Part shown: piece by piece, positions 12,429-22,386 of the stretch
Numbering within the stretch: position 1 is the first letter of the stretch
How the letters are laid out: each line of letters begins with the position of its first letter
NCBI GenBank assembly: GCA_039654915.1
Contig: CM077598.1
Coordinates: forward strand, 69,778,041 to 69,842,040
From: Aquilaria yunnanensis
Taxonomy: Eukaryota > Streptophyta > Magnoliopsida > Malvales > Thymelaeaceae
Direction of reading: 5' to 3'
DNA length: 64,000 nt
The notes under the pieces: generated by a model
What the model saw: the letters and a program-made list of their open reading frames with translations, nothing else
Databases searched by the model: none
What the model was told of the DNA's origin: nothing
Translations under genes and position numbers: made by a program

Positions 12429-12558
12429 TTTGGCCAAGCGTGTCAGTTTGAGCGGCGCGTCCCAGTTTCGTCCCAGTTTTCCAGGGATGTCAGAAGACGT
12501 GTCCCAGCTTTCAAGGGACGTTTGGAGGACATGTCCCCCATTTTCGTGCAGCGGTTGA

Positions 12559-12564
12559 CACGTG
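12559..12564 (+). promoter_or_regulatory. G-box upstream of Tat-B antisense gene
   Basis: CACGTG in the context TGACACGTGGCG (a G-box/ABRE-type site) lies about 130 bp before the TATA box of the antisense gene. Tat-A has two such cores upstream of its copy (31020-31040). In Tat-C the site is mutated to CCATGT. Confidence 0.45.
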
Positions 12565-12694
12565 GCGCTTTGCCATTGGAGGAAAGTCGCGTCGGTTATA
12601 GAAGGCGCGCCTTTTCAGGTGCAGAGAGCAGTTACAGTGACGGTTAGCCTCCAAAGGGTACTTATGACGATGTTCCGGTTACCCACCTCTGGCT

Positions 12695-12702
12695 TATAAA
12701 TA
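12695..12702 (+). promoter_or_regulatory. TATA box of Tat-B antisense gene
   Basis: TATAAATA lies 253 bp before the ATG at 12955. The same element precedes the Tat-C copy (55304-55313) and the Tat-A copy (30891-30900), so the antisense gene has its own promoter, separate from the LTR. Confidence 0.65.
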
Positions 12703-12954
12703 GCCCACTCCATCATAAGTTCCTTTTGCTTTCTCTTCTGCTGTTCTCTCTGCTTTGCCCCTGTTCTTGCACTTTCTTGCTTTCTGTGGCGGAGCTACCT
12801 TAATCAGAGCTTTTTTCCAGCCAGCTTTCACGACGGCGTCCTCAGATTTTGGAAAATCTTTCGGTGGGTTTTTGTTTTTCAGAGCGCTTTGATCCCTGTG
12901 TTCTTTTGATTTTTTCTCTGGAAACTGTTTTCTTCCATTTTCAAACTCGTTTTT

Positions 12955-15377
12955 ATGTCGAAAATGCCCATTCCTGAGAGCTGGCAGCCTCTTTTAGCCC
13001 ATCCTTGTTGCACCACCCCTGAAAAGTTAGAGAGGTGGAAGAAAAAATTCTTTCTTCCCTCTTACGCCATTACTAGGCTGCCTCGTTCTAGCCATTATGC
13101 TTTTTCAAACCACAGTAAGGAGTCTACCGTTTTCCGAGCCCAGCTGAAGGTGGGTCTTCGGTATCCTCCCCCGAAGATGGTGTGCGAGTTCTGCAAATTT
13201 CATGGCATTGCTGTGAACCAGCTTCCCCCGAACTCGTTCTTCTATTTTAAGGCCTACCTCTGCATGTGTGGCATCTTCGGGATAGAACCCAATTTCAGAA
13301 TCTTTATGCAGTATTACAAGCTCTCTGTGGTCCCGAAGGGTGGCTTCTATTTCATCCTACCTCGGGGATCCGGGAGCAAGAAATTCATGTTCACCTTCGC
13401 CACTAAAGATAGCTGGCGGGGGTGGCAACAAAAGTTTTTCTTAATGAAGATGGACGAGGCCTGGTCGTACGTTCCGACCAAATGGGCTCAGGGAACACTG
13501 GATGTGGACGTTGCTGATCCGAGGATGCTGCTGACCCCAGAGTTAGCTCCCTTGTTCGCGGATTTTGATGCCCGCATTCGGGCTGTCTCTGACTGGGATC
13601 CCGAGGTCATTCCACGCGCCCTTTACCCTTTTCCAATCAACTGGAAGTTGATGACCGAAGAGGTCCTTCGGGAGCTAAAGGTGGTAATGGAGCACGAGAC
13701 TGACCTCGAGATACCAGCTCCTGCCATTACCGGGAAGGATTCCTGGTTGGTCAAGCTTCTTAAGGAGGAAATTTCTTTCGAAGCGCTTGCCGAAAGTGAG
13801 TTATCTTCTACTCCTTTACTGCTTTTTTCCTCGGACTTACGCTGATGTTTCGCTTCTTTTTCAGAGATGGGCGACGCGACTGCCGCCTATTACAAGTCCC
13901 TTTTTACCGGCCAGGTGGAGAAGGGCTATCAGACGAACAAGGCGTCTTCCCGAAGGTGGAAGTCTACTGGCGCGGGGCCTTCGAGGAAACGGGCAAAGAG
14001 AGCTGCCCAGGCTCCTCTAGAGGAAATTCCCGAGGAGACTGCCGAAGAGCCTGGGGCAGCCGAGATTCCGGAGTCTGCGGCTGCTGCTTCCGAGGTCCCT
14101 TCAATCGACGTCCCTCCTCAGAGTCCTACCGCGTCACAGGCCCTTCTTGATGTAGTGGTAGAAGTACCTTCTGCAGAGGAGCGGCGCAAGCGGAAGGGCA
14201 AGGGCATTTCGGCCGAGGAGGCCGAGGACTCCGAGGACGTTGTTGTCGAGGTTCCGCCAGGTTTGTTTCCAGTCAAAGTGTACTTCCTTTGTTTTTTCTG
14301 GATTCGCTTCTTTGTCTTTAATCTCCTTCTCATTCTTATCAAGCAGGGGAGTTGACTACCGCTGGCTGGGTGGCCGAACATGCTCGGAAATGAGCTCTTC
14401 GGGATGCCAAAATCCCGCAAGGGAAGATACCCAAGGAGCCTTTCTGGACGTTCACGGAGGACATGGATATGTACTCCGAGGACATTCCTCAAATGGCTAA
14501 GGAAATTTCGAAGGGGGTGCTCACCGAGGCCTCCTTCAAGGCTATAGCGGCGGCCCATCCGGGGGATAACACCCTCGCCGCAAAGATCACCGAGCATGCT
14601 GCTCAGGTATATCCTTCACAGCTTTTTCCCTTCAATTTTTTCCTAAGTGTTTGGCTCTTACTGACCTTGCGTTTAATCTTTTTGCAGCAAATGGGGTACG
14701 TCGCCTTTCTCCGAGTTCGGGTGGCCAGGGAGGTTGCTTTCCGAACTTCGGCCACTCAAACCATGAATGAGACGAGTACCGCACTCGCGGAGTCGGTCGC
14801 CAAAAACCAGCAGCTGAAAGAGGCTGCTGAGAAAGAAGTAGCTGCCCTTCGGGAGGAGTTCCGGAAGGAAAAAGAAGAACTTCAAAAGGACTCCTCCAGG
14901 AAGATCGCTGACCTCGGTGACCAAATAAAGGGGATGCTCGCGGCCAACGAAGATCTTCTCCAGCACAAGGCTGGTTCTGACAGCCGTATAGTGTCATTGA
15001 CGTGTGAGAATAACGCTTTCCAGGCCGAGGTCGAGTCGTTCAAGAAGGAGCCGAAGGGGGAGGAGCAGATAAAGGCGTTGGAGGAGGAGGTCGCAGATCT
15101 GAAGGACGAGCTTGACGACCTCGAGCTTGAGAAGAACAAGTCTGATTAGATGAGCAAGGTCGCGTTCCAGGACGGCTTCTGCCTTGCTCGGGACCAGGTT
15201 CTCCAGAGGTTCCCAGATCTGGACCTCTATTTTCTAGAGGGTCTAAACATTCCTGGGGGACCTCGGTGGAAATGGTCCAAGGTCGAACATCTGAAACTTC
15301 CTCCTTCAATTCCAGCGCCGAAGGTGGTAGAAAAGGGCGGGCAGACGAGTGGCTCTCGGGACGCCGCGAACCCTTAG
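12955..15377 (+). pseudogene. Tat-B antisense four-exon gene (PF04195-like)
   Basis: Encoded opposite to gag-pol. Exons: 12955-13795, 13865-14260, 14347-14606, 14688-15377; every junction is GT-AG and keeps frame, predicting about 728 residues. Exon 1 (about 280 residues) is a globular domain with motifs HPCCTTPEKLERWKK, FCKFHGIAVNQLPPNSF and YKLSVVPKGGFYF, resembling the 'putative gypsy type transposon' family PF04195 as I remember it. Exon 2 is low-complexity, basic then acidic, and probably disordered. Exon 3 has the PFWTFTEDM motif. Exon 4 is a long coiled coil and a conserved tail. Two stops (TGA 14391-14393, TAG 15147-15149), absent from Tat-C, break it. Its function is unknown; such antisense genes are known in Tat/Grande-type elements. 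Confidence 0.88.
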
Positions 15378-15512
15378 CCAATTTTAGGGCCCCTTTTCCT
15401 TCCCTTCTATTTTGTAATCCTTCTTCGGGCAGTTCTTTACTTTAAAGCAGCTTTGCTCTTAATGAGGGTTTTTTGGCTAAGTCTTTTCTTGCAAGTTTCT
15501 TCATTTCCATTG

Positions 15513-15915
15513 TCCCGAACACGTTCGCTCAAGAGACTTCGAAAAACCTGCGATTAAAGAAACTTTTTTACCTTCCTTTGTCCCGAGTGCGCTTGCTCGA
15601 AAGACTTTCTGGAAGGCCTAAAAAAATTTGACTAAGTCTTTTTGCAGGCTTTTGCATTTCCAATTTACCCCGAACATGATTGCTTAAGGGACTTCGGAAA
15701 ACCATCAGTCAAATTTTTCATTTTTCCATTTGTCCCGAGCATGTTTGCTCAAGGGACTTCGGAAAACCTTTCGCGATATTTTTCACTTCCCATTTTCCCA
15801 AGCATGTTCGCTCAAGGGAGTTCGGAAAATTATCTCTGCGCTGGTTATGGCGAGTACTTCTGCGAGATTTTTGTTTTCCATCTTTCCCGAGCGTGATGGC
15901 TCAAGGGACTTTGGA
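15513..15915. repeat. Six hairpin-prone repeats between convergent genes (Tat-B)
   Basis: Six diverged copies start at 15513, 15581, 15668, 15733, 15796 and 15885. The consensus TCCCGAGCATGTTTGCTCAA is followed by GGGACTTCGG. Each unit contains an imperfect inverted repeat (TCCC-GAGC against GCTC-GGGA). They lie just downstream of both gag-pol (minus strand) and the antisense gene (plus strand), so they would be in both 3' ends. Tat-C keeps six equivalents (52089-52486). A 3'-end or termination role is an inference. Confidence 0.75.
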
Positions 15916-16035
15916 AAGTCATATCTACGCTTTATCATGGCGAGCATCTTTGCGGAATTCTGTTTTGCACAATTTCTGTACACTTAAGAATTTTTCTCAA
16001 GGCCATTCTGTACAACATAACTCCTCCGCTCAACC

Positions 16036-19000
16036 TTAAGCGTAGAATTTTCTCAAGGCGTCTGAGTGCCAAGTGTTCTTCAATTCTACGCCTTCGGCGT
16101 CGCCAAGCTTGTACACGCCTTTTCGTACTTCACCGAGAACCAGATAGGGTCCTTCCTAGTTTGCGCGAAGTATGCCATGGGATGGCCTTTGGGGTGCGAA
16201 GTCGACCTTTCGAAGAACGAGGTCTCCCTTCTTGATTTCTTTTGGCCTGGCCCGTAAGTTTACAGCCGCGGCCACTCTTTGCTGAAAAGCTTTTCTTCTC
16301 AGCTCGGCTATTTCTCTGTGTTCGGCCACAAGATCGAGATTGGTTCTCAGGCCGATGTCATTACCACCTTCATCAAATACTTGCACCCGTACTGAAGGTT
16401 GAACTACCTCTATTGGGATAATGGCCTCTGTTCCGAAGACGAGTGAGAAAGGAGTCTCCCCTGTGGCTCTTCGGGCCGTCGTTCGGTAGCTCCATAATAC
16501 ACTTTGGAGTTCTCCTGGCCATTTCCCTTTGGCTTTCCCTAGTCTCTTTTTCAGGCCATCTTTTATGGTCCTGTTCGATACTTCCACCTGCCCGTTGCTT
16601 TGGGGGTGAGCTACTGGGGCGAAGTGCATCTTTATTCTGAGGTCGCTGATGAATTCTTGGAAACCTTTGTCTGTGAACTGGGATCCATTATCAGCTACTA
16701 GTACCCGCGGTATGCCAAATCTGCATACGATGTTCTTCCATAGGAACTTCTGCACTTCTTTTGCCGAGATAGTTGCTAGTGGTTCTGCCTCCACCCACTT
16801 TGAGAAATAGTCCACTGCTACAACGCAGAATTTCACGCCTCCGGGTGCTGTGGGGAGTGCCCCAATAAGGTTTATACCCCAGACTGTGAAGGGCCAAGGA
16901 TAGTCTGCCGAAGTTACCATTTCCGAGGGTGTCCTCTGGATTTTTGCGTGTCTCTGGCAGCTACCACATTTCCGGACGAACTGTCTTGCGTCCTTTCTCA
17001 GGGTAGGCCAGAAGTATCCTTGGCGGAGTATCACTGCTGCCAGGGCATCAGTTCCAATGTGTGAACCACACATGCCTTCGTGAACTTCTTCAAGGACCAT
17101 TTCAGTATCCTTTTCATCCACACATCTTTGCAGCGGATTCGCATATCCCTGCCGATATAACTCTTCACCAATCAGGAAGAATCTTTCGGAGCGCCTTCGC
17201 AGTCTTGCATCATCACCAGGGTCTTCGGGGAGCAAATTCTCTGCGAGGTATCTTTTTATTGGGTCTTTCCATCCTGTTCCCGAGGTCGTCATGCTCAGCA
17301 CTGAGATGCTCGGATGGTCTAGCACCTCGGTATATGTTTTCGACTTCGCCAAGCAATCTGCCTCAGTGTTATTCCGTCGAGGTACATTTTCGATCCGTAC
17401 GGCGTCAAACTCTTGGATGAGCTTTGCTACTAGCTCATGATATTTTGCCAAAATTGGGTCCTTCGCCCCATAATCTCCTGCCGTCTGCCGAACTACCAGC
17501 TGGGAATCGCTGTGAGCCTTTAAGTTTCTCACGCGAATCTTTCTAGCCAAGCGCAATCCCGCTATAAGGGCTTCATACTCAGCTACATTGTTGGTGACGT
17601 TGAAGCTGAACTTGATAGCCTTCATTACCTCCAGGCCTTCGGGGCCCCTGATAATTACTCCAGCTCCCTGGTGTTTGGACCCCGAGGCTCCGTCTACGTG
17701 CAAGGTCCATTCTGGCTCATCCTCTTTTGGATCCGAGTGGCTCTCCTCAGTGGTGGGTATTTCAGCGATAAAATCTGCCAGTGCTTGAGCTTTTATGGCC
17801 TTCCGAGGCTCATACGTGATTTCGTGTTCGCCCAGCTCTATGCACCACTTGGAGAGCCTTCCCGAATGATCTACTCTCTTCATGACATCCCGTAGCGGCA
17901 AACTACTTCGGACGATGATGGGGTGAGCCTGAAAGTATGGTCGCAGCCTTCTCCCTGCAAGCACCAAGGCATATATAGCTTTTTGAAGCAAAGGGTACCT
18001 GACTTCGGCGCCATGCAGGGACTTGCTGACATAGTAGACCGGCCATTGCTTTGACCCTTCTTCTTTCACGAGGACCGAGCTCACAGCTTTTTTTGTGACG
18101 GTGAGGTACAGTACGAGGGGCTCTCCCTCCCGAGGTTGTCGCAGAGTCGGCAGGCTGGCCAGGTAGACTTTGAGTTCTTCCCAGGCCTTTTGGCAATCTT
18201 CATCCCAAGAATGATCATTTCTTCCGAGGTCGCCTTCCATTTTTGTTGCCTTTGTGAGGACTTTGAAGAAAGGTCTACACCTATCTCCGTACCTGGAAAT
18301 AAACCTGCTCAGAGAGGTTACTCTTCCGGTGAGTCTCTGCACATCTTTGACTGTGGCAGGAGTTTGGAACTGAAGTAGAGCCTTAATCTTCTCGGGATTA
18401 GCGTCGATGCCTCTTTCGCATACCATGTACCCAAGGAATTTTCCCGAGGTCACCCCGAAGATGCACTTCTCAGGATTAAGGCGGATCCCGAAGGCTCTGA
18501 GCTTTTGGAAGGTTTCCTCTAAATCTGCAACGTGGTAGCCAGGCAGCTTGCTCTTGACTATCATATCATCAACATACACCTCCATGTTTCTCCCCATTTG
18601 GTCTTTAAAGACCTTGTTCATCAGCCTCTGGTAGGTGGCTCCTGCATTTTTGAGCCCGAATGGCATCCTGTTATAGCAGTATGTTCCTCCCTCGGTGATG
18701 AAGGCAGTCTTCTCTTCATCTTCTGGGTCCATCCTTATCTGATGGTAGCCACTGAAGGCGTCTAGGAAACTTAGGAGCCCATATTCAGCAGTTGAATCTA
18801 CCAGTTGATCTATTGGCGGCAGAGGGTATGAGTCTTTCGGGCAAACATCGTTCAAGTTTCTGAAGTCGATGCACATCCGGAGTTTGCTGCTTCCTTCTTT
18901 TGTGGCGATGACCACGTTGCTTAACCACTCGGGGTACTTGACCTCCCAGATAACTTCAGCATCTAGGAGACGCTGGACTTTGGTTTTGACAAAGTTGCTT

Positions 19001-19311
19001 TTGTGGGCTGAGATGCTTCGTTTCTTTTGCCGGACAGGCCTTGCTTCCGGACTTACTTTGAGACTATGCTGTATTATGCCAGGGTTCACCCCCGGCATAT
19101 CTTTTGGCGAGTAGGCAAACAGATCTTTATTTTCCAGCAGAAAGGATACAAGATTTTCCTTGTCACCTTCGGCCAAGCTCTTCCCTATTCGGGTAGATTG
19201 ACCTGGGACAAGTTCTATTGCTTCCATTTCTGTTTTGGCGAGATCTTCTTCTTTGCCTTTTTCTGGTGCCCTTGCCTCCATCGTTTGCGTGAGGTTGCTT
19301 GCCAGAGCTTT
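16036..19311 (-). CDS. Tat-B pol: RT, RNase H, integrase
   Basis: The main ORF is 1041 residues (19281-16156). Domains in order: RT (FLDAFSGYHQI at about residue 172, YVDDMIVKS at about 240), RNase H (LHVDGASGS, HSDSQLVV), integrase with an HHCC zinc site (H and H in the VHEGMCGSHIG segment, C-x2-C at CGSCQ) and core motifs VADNGSQF and HPQSNGQVEVSNR. No chromodomain. The first catalytic aspartate region reads WGINLIG where Tat-C has WGIDLIG, so the integrase probably lost its first catalytic residue. Upstream, a TGA at 19312 separates it from gag; Tat-C and Tat-A keep coding there, so gag-pol was one frame. A TAG at 16156, shared with Tat-C, is followed by about 39 conserved codons to TAA 16036. 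Confidence 0.93.
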
Positions 19312-21123
19312 TCATGCTTTTATAAACACCTTTCTTACCTCGGCCTGGTCTATGAAGACTTCTGCATCTCCATCCTTGGTGGCGAATGTGACAGTCAAGT
19401 ACTTCACATCAGGGCGAATATGCAGATTCCCTATTGTCTGCCTTCCAAGGATGGCATTGTACGAGGACGGGATGTTCATGACGATGAATCTCGCCACTGT
19501 GGAGGTGTACAACTCAGCTGCTCCGTTCACCGAAGTCCCTTTCATCATCAGCGGGAGGTCGATCCATCCGAGGACGGGGAGTTCGGATGGTCCAACCCCA
19601 AAAGTGGGCGAGGCGACAGGCTTCAGTTCGCTGCTGGAGATGCCCAAGCTCGGCAGCAGGTGCGAGAATAGGACGTCAGCATTTGAGCCATCATCAAGCA
19701 ACACTCTTTTGACGTCCCAGTTCCCTATTCTCGCCATAATCAGCAGCGGATCGTCATGGGGGAAGACGACGGTGGAGCCATCTTTGCGAGCCAGCTTGTT
19801 TGGTGGGCTTTGATACTCCATGACTGCAATTTCTCTGGCTTTCCGCTTTCTTTCCGAGGATGGGAGCCCCGTGGTGATGGTTTGGATAACCCCTGCTGGA
19901 GGTGGAGGGCGTTTTTTTGGACATCTATTTCTCCGCCTGTCGGAGTCATAGTCCTCATCTTCGGCCCTTTCTTCCTCCATTTTTCTGCCTTTCGGGGATG
20001 GCATCCTCAGGTATTTCCGAAGTTGGCCCTGTTTTATCAGCGACTCTATGTACTTCTTCAGCTGGAAACAGTCTTCGGTGTCATGACCGTGGTCGCGATG
20101 AAACTGGCAGAACTTATTTGCATTCTTCTTATTATCGGCGGTCATGGCCCTTGGTCGCCGAATCTGCGTCCCTTGCCTTTCCAGCGCCATGAGAATGTTG
20201 GTCCGTGAAGTGCTCAATGGTGTGAAACTTTGAGGTTTCCTTCCTCGCATCCTCCGAGGTCGTCCTACGTGTTCGGTAGGATGCCGAGCTTGTTGACTGG
20301 ACTCTTCGGCGCGGTGGTGATCAGACTTCGGCCTAGCCATTCTTAGTTCTTCGGCGGTCATGTGCTGTTCTGCTCTTCGGTAAAGTTCTCCGAGGGTCTC
20401 CGGGGGGTCCTTTGAGAACTCGTAGAACAGCTGTGAGTCTCGCCGAAGGCCTTGTGTCATGGCAAGAATGCGGATTTCGGGCCTGACGTCTGGGACGCTC
20501 AGAGCTTCCCTGTTGAATCTTTCGACATAGTCTCGGATGGTTTCTCCATTCCTCTGCTCTATGTCGAACATCTGCACAGGCATCTTCGCCGTAGGTCGGC
20601 TCCCAATGAACTGCTGGGTGAAGGCTGTGGACAACTCCTGGAACTCAGTGATGGTTCCTGAAGGCAAGGAATTGTACCACGCTGTGGCTGGCCCTGTGAG
20701 GGTGACTTCAAAGCACTTGCACATGGTAGCGTCGTCAGCACCGTGCATTATCATGCTGCGTCTGTACTTCGTCAGATGGGCCTGTGGATCAGTACGGCGA
20801 TCATAAATCTCCAACCGAGGTACTCTGAAGTCACCTGGCATGGCTGCCTCAACAACGGCCTGAATAAATGGCGAGTCATCTTCGCAGCATGTTCCCGAGA
20901 GTCTGGCCCAAACTGGTTTTCTGGCCACTTGTTTCTCCACTCTGTGCAGCCGTGCTAGTATCCTCTCCATCAGCACTGTGGCGCTAGGGCCTTCTTTAGG
21001 GAATGGAGATCGCCGGCGCCTCTTCAGGGGGCGAGTTCGGCGCTGAGGGGACAAGGACCTCGCCTCAGGCGACGAACTGCTTCGCTGTGAGACTCTCGGT
21101 CGCTTGGACCCGGTTTGTCCCAC
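19312..21123 (-). CDS. Tat-B gag and protease
   Basis: A 603-residue ORF. The N-terminal 50 residues are rich in serine, arginine and proline; the gag core follows (LTKYRRSMIMHGADD, then TAWYNSLPSGTITEF); a knuckle-like CQFHRDHGHDTEDC lies near residue 331, then an acidic/basic linker and the protease motif LLDDGSNADVLF near residue 475. The ORF ends at TGA 19312, where Tat-C has CGA, so the break from pol is a point mutation. The annotated start is only the first Met after an upstream stop; the true frame probably begins in the LTR (see 21148-21534). Confidence 0.92.
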   Translation of the reverse strand: MGQTGSKRPRVSQRSSSSPEARSLSPQRRTRPLKRRRRSPFPKEGPSATVLMERILARLHRVEKQVARKPVWARLSGTCCEDDSPFIQAVVEAAMPGDFRVPRLEIYDRRTDPQAHLTKYRRSMIMHGADDATMCKCFEVTLTGPATAWYNSLPSGTITEFQELSTAFTQQFIGSRPTAKMPVQMFDIEQRNGETIRDYVERFNREALSVPDVRPEIRILAMTQGLRRDSQLFYEFSKDPPETLGELYRRAEQHMTAEELRMARPKSDHHRAEESSQQARHPTEHVGRPRRMRGRKPQSFTPLSTSRTNILMALERQGTQIRRPRAMTADNKKNANKFCQFHRDHGHDTEDCFQLKKYIESLIKQGQLRKYLRMPSPKGRKMEEERAEDEDYDSDRRRNRCPKKRPPPPAGVIQTITTGLPSSERKRKAREIAVMEYQSPPNKLARKDGSTVVFPHDDPLLIMARIGNWDVKRVLLDDGSNADVLFSHLLPSLGISSSELKPVASPTFGVGPSELPVLGWIDLPLMMKGTSVNGAAELYTSTVARFIVMNIPSSYNAILGRQTIGNLHIRPDVKYLTVTFATKDGDAEVFIDQAEVRKVFIKA

Positions 21124-21147
21124 AGGCCGCTTCCTGAGGGCTATATT

Positions 21148-21534
21148 TTATGTGGATGATTCTTCGCGAGGGTCTCCACTCCCCGAACTGCGATGTGTAG
21201 ACTTGGGGCTTTTCTCCCAAGGGCGTGTCGGTGAGGGGGGTCTCTGGGCTTGTGCTTGCTGTGGCCACCTTCGGTCGATCTGCTGGGTCATTTCAGACAC
21301 GACCGAACGCTGAAAGTCCCTCAAGAAGCTCATGGTGATTACCAGAGGGCGGTCTTCCTCAGGCGCAGAAGTCCCTGGGAGTGTTTGCTCAGCAGCCGGT
21401 TGTATCTCAGGCGCGGACGGGGACTTCGGGAGCCCCTTGTCCTTAGAATGCCGAGTCTCAACGACGGCGATCTCAGAGCGGGTTCCCACAGACGGCGCCA
21501 AATGATGGCCAAGGGCCTCATCGTTTACAGTCAT
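21148..21534 (-). pseudogene. Tat-B gag leader, starting inside the LTR
   Basis: A 128-codon frame that begins at an ATG 32 bases inside the 5' LTR (21534), reads through the PBS as APSVG and continues in the gag frame. It ends at a TAA (21148) just 24 bases before the start assigned to gag. Tat-C has an equivalent leader with a stop at a different place, and Tat-A has the same LTR-crossing start. The N-terminus of gag therefore probably includes this leader in an intact element. Confidence 0.75.
21484..21500 (-). other. Tat-B primer-binding site
   Basis: The reverse complement is TGGCGCCGTCTGTGGGA, two bases from the 5' LTR. It is identical to the PBS of Tat-A and Tat-C. Confidence 0.85.
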
Positions 21535-22381
21535 GGTGACTGGTGGAGAGACTTTTGGGAGGAAGAACGCCTGGTGGAATGGATAGCCCCAAGGAGAGTG
21601 CCTGAAAGCTCAGAAACAAAGGGTTAGGAGGCCCCCGGAGTGTTTTTTGGGGGGGGAGCCTCCGACGCCCAAGTCAGTGGTGGCTGAGAAAAGACAGAGG
21701 AAATAGCACAAAGGGCTGAAGAGTCTCGCCTGGTAGTTTTCTCAGAGTGTGGGAGCAGTGCTTTGCCAACCAACCAGCCTCCTGCCAAGTATTAATTCCT
21801 GGTATTTATAGGAGTGCCTAGCCCGTTCAGATCACGACACATGTTTGGTCGGATGTTCCCTGAGTTTCTGGGCGTAGGAGACAGATAGCTGGTAGCAGGT
21901 TGCCCTGAGCCACGTACTAAGATGGGCCATGATGTGATTCTGATGGCGTCCGTGTGTCAGAGCGCTTATTCAGGCGGCTTTATGACGTCTGTGAAAGGAC
22001 GTGTCAGAGGCTTCCTTAAATGCTTCGATAAATGCTCCTGCCGTACTCCCGAGGTCCCTGGTTGAGGTCATCCTTTAGTTCAGACAGAGCCTCTTCGGGA
22101 AACAAGCCCTCAGTTCGGGGGTTGCCAATTTCAGGGAGTTCCGCGTTTGGGGATATCATGTTCGGCTCGCTATGTCTGGTGCCGTTTTTCCGAAGGCGAT
22201 CTGTTCATAACCTTGGGGGGGGGAGTAGTGTCCTCGGGGTTTCCTGGCGTGCCGGGCTAGGAGCTCTTCGGCTATCTCCCGAGGTGTCTGATCGCACCTT
22301 TTCTCGGGTAGCGCCAGCTTCTTCTGGCCATCATTGTGGCAGGGAGTTCGGCCAGATAGAGGCGATAGCGTTTGGCTATCA
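21503..22381 (-). repeat. Tat-B 5' LTR (879 bp)
   Basis: Homologous along its length to 11277-12156 and adjacent to the PBS. TATAAATA (minus strand) lies at 21803-21810. Confidence 0.95.
21803..21810 (-). promoter_or_regulatory. TATA box, Tat-B 5' LTR
   Basis: TATAAATA on the minus strand; the likely promoter for gag-pol. Confidence 0.65.
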
Positions 22382-22386
22382 ACTAT

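Larger units (their letters stand above)
11277..22381 (-). mobile_element. Tat-B: near-complete Ty3/gypsy element with antisense gene
   Basis: An 11,105-bp element with perfect TSD ACTAT (11272-11276, 22382-22386), inserted in the hAT. Read on the minus strand the order is 5' LTR (21503-22381), PBS, gag, pol, hairpin-repeat spacer, opposite-strand gene, spacer, PPT, 3' LTR (11277-12156). The two LTRs differ by roughly twenty-odd positions in 880 by eye, so the insertion is fairly recent. Gag-pol is broken only by two nonsense codons and a stop near its end, the least damaged copy in the window. Confidence 0.96.

Noticed and set aside
15513..15915. CRISPR-like array
   Set aside because: The units are diverged, spacing is irregular, and the host is a plant; these are hairpin-prone tandem repeats within a retrotransposon.
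19027..19813. Plus-strand ORFs over Tat-B gag-pol (for example 214 and 192 codons)
   Set aside because: They are shadows of the conserved minus-strand coding sequence, with no independent motif.
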